Program-made: the position numbers and the translations under genes | Origin: Nocardioides cavernaquae | GTDB taxonomy: Bacteria; Actinomycetota; Actinomycetes; Propionibacteriales; Nocardioidaceae | Length of the DNA: 64,000 nt | Direction: 5' to 3' | NCBI RefSeq assembly: GCF_003600895.1 | Contig: NZ_QYRP01000002.1 | Location: 1,364,001 to 1,428,000 of the forward strand | Notes under the pieces: model-generated | Seen by the model: the letters and a program-made list of their open reading frames with translations, nothing else | Told to the model about the DNA's origin: nothing | Database searches by the model: none | Shown here: positions 35,611 to 43,900 of the stretch, one piece after another | Layout of the letters: every line of letters begins with the position of its first letter | How positions within the stretch are numbered: the stretch's first letter is position 1

Positions 35611-36854
35611 CCGATCCGGTGCCCTTCTTCACCGACGTCGCGGCCACCCACGACCGCTGCTTCTGGCTCGACGGCGGCGGCTCACGCCCCTGGTCCGGGC
35701 ACCGCTCGATCGTCGGCTGGCTGGACGAGTCCGATGTGTCGCTGACCTACAAGAGCGCGGAGCAGGCGGTCTATCGGACCGCGGACGGCGGGACCGAGTG
35801 GGTTGGAACGGACGTCTTCGACGTGCTCGCCGCGGAGATGGCGGGAGACGGTCCGGATGTCCACTGGGTCGGCTACCTCGGCTACGCCTGCCGATCGGAC
35901 CTGCCGGCGCGCCCCTCGGACGGCCTTCCTGACGCAGTCTGGATGCGGACCCGCAACGTCCGGATCTTCGACCACGACCCGGAGGTGACGGAGCGCCATC
36001 TCGGCACACCAAAGCTGACCTCTCGGCACACCAAACCTGACCTCTCGGCGCCGGAGGCCTATCAGCAGGCGTTCGAGAAAGTCCAGGAGGAGCTGCACCT
36101 GGGCAACTCCTACGAGGTCAACCTGACCTACCGGACGAAGGTCGAGAGCGACCTTGACCCGGTCAGCGCCTATCTGCGTCTGCGCGAGCTCAACCCCGCG
36201 CCGTACGCCGGGTTCCTGCAGCACCAGGGCACCTGGCTGCTGAGCTCGAGCCCCGAGCGCTACGCCGTGATCGACCGTCACCGGACCATCGAGACCAAGC
36301 CGATCAAGGGCACGACCCCACGCGGCAGCACTCCCGAGGACGACGCCCGGCTCCGTGAGCAACTCGCGACCGACCCGAAGTTCCGCGCCGAGAACCTGAT
36401 GATCGTCGACCTGCTCCGCAACGACCTCGGCATGGTCTGCGAGGCCGGTTCCGTCGAGGTGCCGGTGCTCATGGACGTCGAGTCCTATCCGTCCGTGCAC
36501 CAGCTCGTGTCCACTGTCAGGGGGCGGCTCCGGCCCGAGGTGAGCACCATCGACGCGCTGCGCGCGATCTTCCCCGCCGGGTCGATGACGGGGGCACCCA
36601 AGCTCCGGACGATGCAGATCATCGACGCCGTCGAGGCGACCCCGCGAGGCGTCTACTCCGGGGCGTTCGGCTGGATCTCCGGCGATGGCCGGGCGGACCT
36701 GGGGGTCGTCATCCGGTCCTTGATGACGACCGGTGACGGCACCTGGACCCTCGGCACCGGCGGCGGCATCACGGTCCGCTCCGACTGCGCCGAGGAGTAC
36801 GCCGAGTCGCGGTGGAAGGCGGACCGGCTGCTGCACGTGCTGGCGCCCGGTTGA
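35607..36854 (+). CDS. pabB: Aminodeoxychorismate synthase component I (PabB-like), with in-frame repeat insertion
   Basis: 415 residues. C-terminal MST domain with NSYEVNLTYRTKVE, YAGFLQHQGTWLLSSSPER, the PabB-type TKPIKGTTPRG (Lys of PIKGT is the active-site nucleophile), ENLMIVDLLRNDLGMVCEAGSVEVP, VHQLVSTVRGRL, FPAGSMTGAPKLRTMQIID and GGGITVRSD. Predicted to make 4-amino-4-deoxychorismate with the PabA-like protein for folate. Residues about 127-148 (35985-36050) are encoded by a copy of the dispersed 22-bp repeat, giving LGTPKLTSRHTKPDLSA just before the catalytic domain. The frame is kept, and the insertion falls in a linker between the N-terminal and catalytic parts. Confidence 0.9.
   Translation: MTDPVPFFTDVAATHDRCFWLDGGGSRPWSGHRSIVGWLDESDVSLTYKSAEQAVYRTADGGTEWVGTDVFDVLAAEMAGDGPDVHWVGYLGYACRSDLPARPSDGLPDAVWMRTRNVRIFDHDPEVTERHLGTPKLTSRHTKPDLSAPEAYQQAFEKVQEELHLGNSYEVNLTYRTKVESDLDPVSAYLRLRELNPAPYAGFLQHQGTWLLSSSPERYAVIDRHRTIETKPIKGTTPRGSTPEDDARLREQLATDPKFRAENLMIVDLLRNDLGMVCEAGSVEVPVLMDVESYPSVHQLVSTVRGRLRPEVSTIDALRAIFPAGSMTGAPKLRTMQIIDAVEATPRGVYSGAFGWISGDGRADLGVVIRSLMTTGDGTWTLGTGGGITVRSDCAEEYAESRWKADRLLHVLAPG
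35985..36050 (-). repeat. Dispersed 66-bp element, copy 2, inside the pabB-like gene
   Basis: Reverse orientation. Two clear 22-bp units at 36007-36028 and 36029-36050 (CACCAAA.CTGACC..CTCGGC on the + strand). The stretch 35985-36006 keeps only the unit's end (TCTCGGCA), so it is either a decayed third unit or the insertion edge. Confidence 0.8.
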
Positions 36855-36916
36855 GTTGAGTGCGCCGCATGTGGCGGATGCAGCCACCTGTGCGCTCGAC
36901 TCGCGGATCAGGCAGC

Positions 36917-38293
36917 TCAGTCCGGGCTGACCTTGCCGGGCAGGCGGAGCGTGAAGAGCGCGCCACCGGACGACCCACGGGCCGCCTCGATGCGCCCGGA
37001 GTGCCTCACGGCGATCTGGCGGACGATGGAGAGCCCGAGGCCGGAGCCCGGCATCGACCGGGACTCCCGCGAGCGGTAGAACCGGTCGAACACGTGGGGC
37101 AGGTCCTCAGCCGCGATGCCAGGGCCTTCGTCCTCGACGCGCAGCAGCCCGCCCGACAGGGTGACTGTCACGGTGCCCCCGATCGGGCTCCACTTGGCGG
37201 CGTTGTCGAGCACGTTGAGCACCGCGCGCTCGAGGGCGTTGGCCTCGCCCGTGACCCACCACGGGTCGACGTCGAGCCTGAAGGTGACCTCGGGCGCCCG
37301 TCGCCGGACCCGCACCACCGCACGCTCCACGACCTCGGCGAGGTCGACCGGTTCGACGACATGGGTCAGCTCCTCCTCGCGGGCCAGCTCGACCAGGTCG
37401 CCGATCAGCGTGGTCAGCTCCTCGATCTGCGCCTCTACGTCGTCGAGCAACTCGCGGCGTGCCCCCGGGGGCATCGTGCCGGAGTCACCTGCGTCGATCT
37501 GCGCCAGCAGGTCGAGGTTCGTGCGGAGCGAGGTGAGCGGCGTACGCAGCTCGTGGCCGGCGTCGGCCACCAGCTGGCGCTGGCGGTCGCGGGACGCCGC
37601 GAGCGCGGTGAGCATCTGGTTGAACGCCGTCGCGAGACGCGCGATCTCGTCGTTGCCGCCGACCTCGATCGGGCGCAGGTCCTCGGTGCGGGCGATCTCC
37701 TCGGCGGCCAGCGTCAGCTTGCGGACCGGCCGGAGCCCGTTGCGTGCGACAGCCCAGCCGGCCAGGCCGGCGCCGATGACGCCGGCACCACCCAGCAGCA
37801 GCATGACCAGGCCGAGTCGCTTGAGCACGCTCTCCTGCGGGCTCAGCGACTGCACCAGGACGATCGCGCGGCCATCGGCACCGAGGGTCGGCCAGCTGGC
37901 GGCGCGGAACCGGTCGCCGCCGTGGGTGATCGTGCGGACCTCGCTGTCGCGATCGCCGCCCGCGACCTCGAACTCCTCCGCGCCGAACGCGGGCGATCCG
38001 GCGCGGTCCGCGGAGTAGACGATGCCGTCCTCGGTCACCAGGTAGAGACGCACGTCGGAGGCGCCGAGCAACCAGCTGGGCACGCGGTAGTCCGTGCCGC
38101 GCACCTCGGCTTCCTGCACGGTCGCGGCGACGGCCTTGGCGCGTTCGAGGAGTGAGGAGTCGAGCGTGCGCTGCATCTGCATGCGCACCGTGACGAAGGC
38201 ACCCAGGGCGACGAACGCGACGGCGACACCGACGGCGATCGTCGTGAGCAGCGTGACGCGGCTGGCCAGGCTCCGGCGATAGTGCATCTTCAC
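36917..38293 (-). CDS. Sensor histidine kinase, MprB-like
   Basis: 458 residues. Membrane helix at about 12-34, an extracytoplasmic sensor loop of about 120 residues, second helix at about 160-182, HAMP (RNGLRPVRKLTLAAEEIART), HisKA with phospho-His in DAGHELRTPLTSLRTNLDLL (about 257), then HATPase N box NVLDNAAKWSP, G1 VEDEGPGIAAEDLPHVFDRFYRS and G2 GSGLGLSIVRQI. Overall like MprB of mycobacteria, which senses envelope stress; that ligand role is inferred. GTG 38293 has AAGG 5 nt upstream; ATG 38287 is possible. Downstream of and cotranscribed with its response regulator (10-nt gap). Confidence 0.92.
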   Translation of the reverse strand: MKMHYRRSLASRVTLLTTIAVGVAVAFVALGAFVTVRMQMQRTLDSSLLERAKAVAATVQEAEVRGTDYRVPSWLLGASDVRLYLVTEDGIVYSADRAGSPAFGAEEFEVAGGDRDSEVRTITHGGDRFRAASWPTLGADGRAIVLVQSLSPQESVLKRLGLVMLLLGGAGVIGAGLAGWAVARNGLRPVRKLTLAAEEIARTEDLRPIEVGGNDEIARLATAFNQMLTALAASRDRQRQLVADAGHELRTPLTSLRTNLDLLAQIDAGDSGTMPPGARRELLDDVEAQIEELTTLIGDLVELAREEELTHVVEPVDLAEVVERAVVRVRRRAPEVTFRLDVDPWWVTGEANALERAVLNVLDNAAKWSPIGGTVTVTLSGGLLRVEDEGPGIAAEDLPHVFDRFYRSRESRSMPGSGLGLSIVRQIAVRHSGRIEAARGSSGGALFTLRLPGKVSPD

Positions 38294-38303
38294 TGGCCCC
38301 TTC

Positions 38304-39014
38304 TCAAGGGCTTTCGCGGAGCACGTATCCCACGCCGCGGACGGTGTGGATCAGCCGCTGCTCACCTTCGGCCTCGGTCTTGCGACGCAGGTAGCCGACG
38401 TAGACCTCCAGGGAGTTGGCCGTCGTCGGGAAGTCGTAGCCCCACACCTCTTCGAGGATGAAGCTGCGCTCGAGCACGCGGCGCGGTCGGCGCAGGAACA
38501 TCTCCAGGAGCGTGAACTCGGTGCGGGTCAGCTCCATCGCGCGGTCGCCGCGCTTCACCTCGCGCGACGCGAGATCCATGGTCAGGTCGGCGAACCCGAG
38601 GGTCTCGTCCATGCCGTCCTCATGGGGTACGACGCGGCGGAGCAACGCCCGCAGCCGGGCCAGCAGCTCCTGCAGGGCGAAGGGCTTGGTCAGGTAGTCG
38701 TCGGCCCCGGCGTCCAGCCCGTCAACCCGGTCGCCCACGGCGTCGCGCGCGGTGAGCACCAGGATCGGGACGTCGTGACCGGCCGACCGGAGCGCCTTGG
38801 TCGTCTCGATCCCGTCGAGCCGCGGCATCATCACGTCCATCACCACGACGTCCGGGTTCACCTTGCCGAAGCCGGCCAGCGCCTCGGCGCCGTCGGTGGC
38901 CAGGGAGACGGCGTACCCGTTGAACTCGAGGGACCGTCGCAGCGACTCACGCACTGCCCGGTCGTCGTCGACGACGAGCACGTGGGGGCGCGGAACGGAC
39001 GAGGAGTTGGGCAC
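38304..39014 (-). CDS. Response regulator, OmpR/PhoB type (MprA-like)
   Basis: 236 residues. Receiver domain: [18 protein letters not shown] (acidic pair), phospho-Asp in [15 protein letters not shown] (about residue 61), VLTARD, and Lys in [24 protein letters not shown]-terminal winged helix ends [46 protein letters not shown]. Start GTG 39014 follows a -10-like CAGAGT (39021-39026) by 6 nt; the frame is open further upstream but that part does not resemble a response regulator. Pairs with the adjacent histidine kinase. Confidence 0.93.
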   Translation of the reverse strand: MPNSSSVPRPHVLVVDDDRAVRESLRRSLEFNGYAVSLATDGAEALAGFGKVNPDVVVMDVMMPRLDGIETTKALRSAGHDVPILVLTARDAVGDRVDGLDAGADDYLTKPFALQELLARLRALLRRVVPHEDGMDETLGFADLTMDLASREVKRGDRAMELTRTEFTLLEMFLRRPRRVLERSFILEEVWGYDFPTTANSLEVYVGYLRRKTEAEGEQRLIHTVRGVGYVLRESP

Positions 39015-39058
39015 GGGGCAACTCTGCCACCGACGCCTGAAACCCGGCTGAGAGACGA

Positions 39059-39124
39059 CGCCATACCTGACGGCTCGGCACACCAAACCTGACGGCTCGG
39101 CACACCAAACCTGGCCTTTCGGCG
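39059..39124 (-). repeat. Dispersed 66-bp element, copy 3
   Basis: Reverse orientation, three 22-bp units at 39059-39080, 39081-39102 and 39103-39124 (CACCAAACCTGACGGCTCGG type). It fills much of the gap between the response-regulator start and the 3' end of the kinase-like gene, stopping 2 nt before its stop codon complement at 39127. Confidence 0.9.
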
Positions 39125-39126
39125 GA

Positions 39127-39981
39127 TCAGGTGAGGTCGTCGGCGATGCGCGCGGCGCGGGCGGCGTACCCACCGCCGAACATGCACGCGTGCACCAGCA
39201 GGGGGAACAGCTGGTGGATGCCGACGCGGTCCTCCCAGCCGTCGGCGAGCGGCGTGACCTCGGAGTACGCCGCGAGGACGCGCGGCAGCTGTGGCAGTCC
39301 GAAGAGGGAGAGCATGGCGAGGTCGGTCTCGCGGTGGCCGGCGTGGACCGCCGGATCGAGCAGGTACGCCGTGTGGTCGAGGCCCCACAGGACGTTGCCG
39401 TTCCACAGGTCACCGTGGAGCAGGGCGGGCGGTTCCTCAGGCACGAGGGAGCCCAGGCGCGGGAAGAGCTCCTCGATCGTGCCGGCGTCGTCGGGGTCGA
39501 TGCGGCCACGGTCGACGCCGAGCCGGAGGTAGGGCTCGAGGCGGCGGGTCGCATAGAACTCCGCCCAGGTCGGGGCGGGAGCGTTGGGGAGCGGCAGCCG
39601 GCCGATGAACCCGTCCTGGTCCGCGCCGAACGCCGGCTCCTCCACCGCGTGCAGGGCGGCGAGCGCGCGGCCGAGCTGCTCGGCCATCTCCACGATGACC
39701 TTGCCCGGCTCGAGCCAGGGCAACACCAGGCAGTCCTCGTCGACGGCGAGCACGGCGGGGACCGGAGCGCCGGCCGCGGCGAGGGTGCGCAGCCCGTGGG
39801 CCTCGGCCGGGAAGAACCCGGGCGGAGGGGAGGGCTGGCTCTTCAGCAGCACGTTGCGGCCGTCGGAGAGCCGCAGCCGGGTGGCGGTGTTGATGTCCCC
39901 GCCCGCGACCGGCGCCGTCGAGACCACCGCTGCCCCGAGCAGCTGCTCGGCACGGCGGGCGATCGCGGACTGGCGGGTCAT
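39127..39981 (-). CDS. Fructosamine kinase-family protein
   Basis: 284 residues. APH/ChoK-type kinase fold: [25 protein letters not shown] (nucleotide loop and Lys), [20 protein letters not shown], catalytic loop [13 protein letters not shown] (about residue 192), and the metal-binding [18 protein letters not shown]. This set is typical of fructosamine/ketosamine-3-kinases that repair glycated proteins. Its ATG overlaps the stop of the phosphatase gene by 4 nt (ATGA), so the two are translated together; both act on covalently modified proteins. Confidence 0.9.
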   Translation of the reverse strand: MTRQSAIARRAEQLLGAAVVSTAPVAGGDINTATRLRLSDGRNVLLKSQPSPPPGFFPAEAHGLRTLAAAGAPVPAVLAVDEDCLVLPWLEPGKVIVEMAEQLGRALAALHAVEEPAFGADQDGFIGRLPLPNAPAPTWAEFYATRRLEPYLRLGVDRGRIDPDDAGTIEELFPRLGSLVPEEPPALLHGDLWNGNVLWGLDHTAYLLDPAVHAGHRETDLAMLSLFGLPQLPRVLAAYSEVTPLADGWEDRVGIHQLFPLLVHACMFGGGYAARAARIADDLT

Positions 39982-40508
39982 GACAACCGGTGCCCCACGT
40001 CGGGCTGAGCCATCGCCTCGAGGTCGGTCACGATGCCGTCCGCGGTCCGCTCGATCATGACCAGCACGTCGGTGAACCCGGCCGGGCCGCCGTAGAACGG
40101 GTCGGGCACGTCCCCACCTGTCGGCCCATCGGGCTCCGGGTCCCACGAGCGGAACAGCCAGAGCCGCTCGTGTGGGACGCCCAGCGAGCCGAGCTGGCTG
40201 AAGTGGCCGGCGTCCATCGCGAGCACCAGGTCGTAGTCGGAGGCCACCCCCGGGCCGAACTGCCGCGCGCGGTGCCGACTGCCGTCGTACCCCGCGGCGA
40301 TGAGGGACGACCCCGAGCGGTGGTCGATGCCCTCGCCGACGTGCCAGCCGCCCGTGCCGAAGCTGTCGACGGTGATGCCCGGGAGCCCGGCCTCGGCGAT
40401 CTTGTCGTTGAGCACGACGTCGGCGACCGGGGACCGGCAGATGTTGCCCGAGCAGACCACCGCGATGCGGTAGCCCTCGCCTCGCGGAGCCGGCAGCTGG
40501 GCGGTCAT
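39978..40508 (-). CDS. Low-molecular-weight protein tyrosine phosphatase
   Basis: 176 residues. P-loop AVVCSGNICRSPVADVVL with the CX5R signature (Cys19, Arg25) near the N-terminus, and the general-acid Asp in VPDPFYGG. SGTGGWHVGEGIDHRS and DYDLVLAMDAGHF are also family blocks. Dephosphorylates phosphotyrosine or phosphoarginine in other bacteria; substrate here unknown. The start at 40508 overlaps the stop of the PF04020-type gene by 1 nt; the stop overlaps the kinase start. Middle gene of a three-gene operon. Confidence 0.92.
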   Translation of the reverse strand: MTAQLPAPRGEGYRIAVVCSGNICRSPVADVVLNDKIAEAGLPGITVDSFGTGGWHVGEGIDHRSGSSLIAAGYDGSRHRARQFGPGVASDYDLVLAMDAGHFSQLGSLGVPHERLWLFRSWDPEPDGPTGGDVPDPFYGGPAGFTDVLVMIERTADGIVTDLEAMAQPDVGHRLS

Positions 40509-40882
40509 CAGTCGTCCTCGATCGCGACCATGTCGATGAAGCCGGTGACGAGGGTGACGATCACGCTGCCGACCAGTGCGGCCCAGAAGCCGTCGACCGT
40601 GAAGCCGACATCGGCCTTGCCCGCGATCCACGAGGTCAGCATCAGCATCAGCGCGTTGATCACCAGCAGGAAGAGGCCGATGGTCACGATGATGAAGGGG
40701 AGCGAGAGCAGCTTGACCACCGGCTTGACCGAGATCGAGACCAGGCCGAGGATCACGGCAGCGCCAGCGAGCGGCAGGAGCTTGTCCTGCCAGGTCGCCC
40801 CGTCGAGGTGGATGCCGTCGAGCAGCCACGCAGCGACCGCCAGGCCAGCCATCGTGGTGAGGATCCAGAGGAGCAGCTTCAC
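40508..40882 (-). CDS. Phage-holin-family (PF04020-type) membrane protein
   Basis: 124 residues with four predicted helices: KLLLWILTTMAGLAVAAWLL, KLLPLAGAAVILGLVSI, LPFIIVTIGLFLLVINALMLMLTSWI and WAALVGSVIVTLVTGFI. The VKPVVKLLSLPFIIVTIGLFLLVINA stretch is the hallmark of the PF04020 family (YvlD-like). These are chromosomal proteins of unknown role, not phage lysis proteins. GTG 40882 is chosen because TAGGGT lies 7 nt upstream; a GTG at 40891 overlaps the -10 box itself. Confidence 0.87.
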   Translation of the reverse strand: MKLLLWILTTMAGLAVAAWLLDGIHLDGATWQDKLLPLAGAAVILGLVSISVKPVVKLLSLPFIIVTIGLFLLVINALMLMLTSWIAGKADVGFTVDGFWAALVGSVIVTLVTGFIDMVAIEDD

Positions 40883-40889
40883 GACTGCC

Positions 40890-40895
40890 ACCCTA
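40890..40895 (-). promoter_or_regulatory. -10 hexamer TAGGGT, leaderless promoter for the three-gene operon
   Basis: On the minus strand TAGGGT lies 7 nt before GTG 40882 and includes the base of an alternative GTG, which decides the start of the membrane-protein gene. Confidence 0.5.
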
Positions 40896-40918
40896 GGCGG
40901 GTGGGGGATGGACCGGAA

Positions 40919-40950
40919 CCCGCGCCGGTACGGGGGACAACCAGCGCGGG
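40919..40950 (-). terminator. Hairpin after the LPQTG surface-protein gene
   Basis: Arms CCCGCGC (40919-40925) and GCGCGGG (40944-40950), 18 nt downstream of the stop at 40968. GC-rich, no T-run. Confidence 0.4.
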
Positions 40951-40967
40951 CCCAGCCAACTCGTGGA

Positions 40968-43900
40968 TCACTCCTTGCGGGTACGCCGCATCAGGCTCAG
41001 GCCGCCTGCGATCAGGGCCAGGCCGAGGAAGGCCATCTGGAGCATTCCGGCAGGTGCGCCGGTCTGCGGCAGGGGGCCGTCCTTCTTCGGCGGCTCGTTG
41101 GTCACTCCGGCCGGTGCCTTGAACAGCGCGGTCACGACGACCTCGTTGCTCCGCAGCACGATGTGGGTCATCGGCAGGTCCACCGCTGCTGCGGTGGCGA
41201 GCAGTCCGGCCCGCCCAGCGGCGCGCGAGAGGCGTGCGGCAGGTGTCGTCGGTCCGGTGACCTCGTCCCACTCCAGGAAGCCGACGTTCCACAGCGTGGC
41301 CTCGTAGGTCTCTCCGGGGTCGAGCTGCAGGTCCGCAGGACGGTCGGGGAAGACCACCTCCATGACTGCCGTGCCACCGATCGTGACGCCGGGGTCGGGC
41401 TCGAGGTCGCCGATGTCCCAGGTGACCAGCTGCGTCTCGGGGTCGACCGACGTGGTGCAGACCAGGCCGTCCTCGCACACGGCGCTGCCCGGGACGAGCG
41501 TTCCGTCGACGGTGGAGGTCGTGTCCTCGGGGTTGAATCCGGGCACGAAGTCGGTGACCTTGACGCCGTGGAAGTTCTTCGGCCCGGTGGCCTCGACCGC
41601 AACTTCGTAGCGGACGGTGTCTCCGAAGCCGACCCTGCCGTCACTCTCGACCCAGGCGCCGTTGATGAGCTCGAACTGGCGCTTGGCGACGATCGCGAGG
41701 TTGCCTTCACCGAAGTCGGTGACCACGATCGGGGCCATCTCGCCGCCCTCTTCCGTGCCGACGAAGTTCGCCTCGTCGATCTGGATACCCATCACGTTGA
41801 CCGTCGGCAGCGAGTAGCCGGGCGGCGGCACGGTCTCGACCAGCAGGTAGCAGCCGTGCTGCAGGTCGTTGAAGAGCGCGTGTCCGTCGACGCCGGTCAC
41901 CGAGGTGCCGAGCGACTCGTCTGCGTCGTCGACCACCGGCGGGCTGGCGAACGTGCAGTCTCCGCCCTCGGTGAGGTCGTTGTTCGCGTCCAGGAAGAGC
42001 TCGAACGTTGCGCCCGCCAGGACCTCCTCGGTCTCCACGTCACGCTTCTCGACCACCATCGTGGTCACGTCCGGGGTGTCCGTCGTGGTCTCGCACTCGG
42101 CGGTGTTGTCCGGCGGGGCCTCCTCGCTGGCTGCGGGGACGTCGCCGGCCGGGATGCACTCGCCGCCACTCAGCGGCGCAGGCGTCGCGATGTTGTGGAG
42201 CGTCACGTTCCAGGCACCTTCGTCGATCTGGACGACGTACGTCACCGTGAGCGGCGGGTCGTCGGGTCCCAGGTCGCTGATGGTCCAGGTGAGGAGGCCC
42301 TCGTCGCTGAGGGACAGCCCCTGGGCAGCCAGGGCATCCGTGCTGGTGATCATCTCGGCGTTGTTGAGCACGTCGCTGACGTCATCGGTGACGGTCGTGT
42401 TCACGATCGCGTCCGCGGTGTCGTTGTCGACAGTGAGCGAGTACGACAGCCGCTCGCCCGGCTCGGCGAGGCCGTCGTCGTCGCCGGGTTCGGCGAGCAG
42501 CGTGACTGCCTTGTCGAGCGTGTAGTGCGGCGTGAAGTGCTCGGTGAAGTCGCAGTCGATCACGCCCTCTTCGGTCACCTCGTCGACACAGGGTGTCGGG
42601 CCGGGCGTCACCTGGTTCTCGATCACCGAGTCCCAGGCGTCCGGGCCGACGGTGACCGTGTAGGTCAGCGTCAACGGGGTGTCGCCCAGCTCGTCGATGT
42701 GCCAGGTGATGACACCGTTGAGGATCGTCGCGCCGTCGTCGGCCAGTCCGGTGACCCAGCCGTCCTCGACACCGGTCAGGGTGTCGGTGACGTCGAAGTT
42801 CAGGACCGGCACGCCGTCACCGACCTTGGTCAGCGTCACGGTGTAGTCGATCTCGCTGTTGGGCAGGACGGTCGCGCCGCTGCCCGGGTCGGAGGTCTTC
42901 TCGAGCATGTAGCTGCTCGGGACCGCGATGTTGATGATCGTGCAGACGACGTCCTGATCGAGGCCCACGGTGACCTGGTTGGCGGTCACGCTGACGGGGC
43001 CGTCCTCGTCCACGCAGCTCCAGCCGGCCGGGTCCTCGGTGTACGTCGCCGGGCCGGTCTCGTCCAGCGTGTAGGTGCCGACCATGACCGTGTCGGAGGC
43101 GCCGCCATCCCCGACGAGCGGGTCCTGGCCCTCGATGCCGTCCGGTGTCGCCGAGAGCTCGAACGCCGTCTCCGGGGTGTCGTCGAAGGTGCCGTTGCGG
43201 TCGAACGCCTTGACCAGTGTCAGGGTCGGTGCGTTCGCCGTGTTGGTGATGTCGCAGGAGACCTCCTGGCTGGCGTCGAGCTCGATCTGCGCCTCGCCGT
43301 CGACGATGACGACGTCGACGGGGTCACCCGAGTCGTCGTCGGTGCACGTCCAGGCGCCATCGGTGTAGCCAGCGGGACCGCCGACCTCGTCGAGCACGTA
43401 GGTGCCCGCCTTCGTGGCACCTTCCGCGTGTCCGTCGCCCTCGATCGTGGCCTGGCCCTCGATGCCGTCCGGAGTGGCGCTGAGGGTCCAGTCGCTGCTC
43501 ACGGCTCCGTCGCCGGACTCGCTCACGACGTGCTTGTCGAGCTGGAGGAAGCCGGGGCTGTCCACGTTGGTGAACGTGCACGTGACCGTCGTACCCACCG
43601 GGACCTGGACTGATGTGACCGTGCCATTGCCACAGTCGACTCCGGTCCAGCTGTAGCCGTCAGGACCGCCGAGCTCGTCGAACGTGAACGTCTCGGCAGG
43701 ATCGACGTCGAACGGTACGTTTCCGCCCACGGATCCGGGGGTGGTCAGGTTCGAGCCTTCGCCCTCCGGGTCAGCGACGAGTGTCCAGTCGCTCGCAACG
43801 GCCGTGCCACCGTTGGGGTTGAGCACTTCCTTCGTGAGCACCAGCTTGCCGACACAGGTGACGGCGTTGGTGATCTCGTAGTGGTTTGCTCCGCCGCCGA

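Noticed and set aside
36868..36892. Possible terminator GTGGC/GCCAC between pabB and the histidine kinase
   Set aside because: Only a 5-bp stem, no T-run; too weak to list as a feature.
40508..40882. Phage holin suggesting a prophage
   Set aside because: The family name is historical; there are no phage genes around and the gene sits in a normal chromosomal operon.
39990..43613. 1207-codon + strand open frame opposite the phosphatase, membrane and LPQTG genes
   Set aside because: It runs across three real genes on the other strand and has repetitive Arg/Val/Asp composition without recognisable domains.
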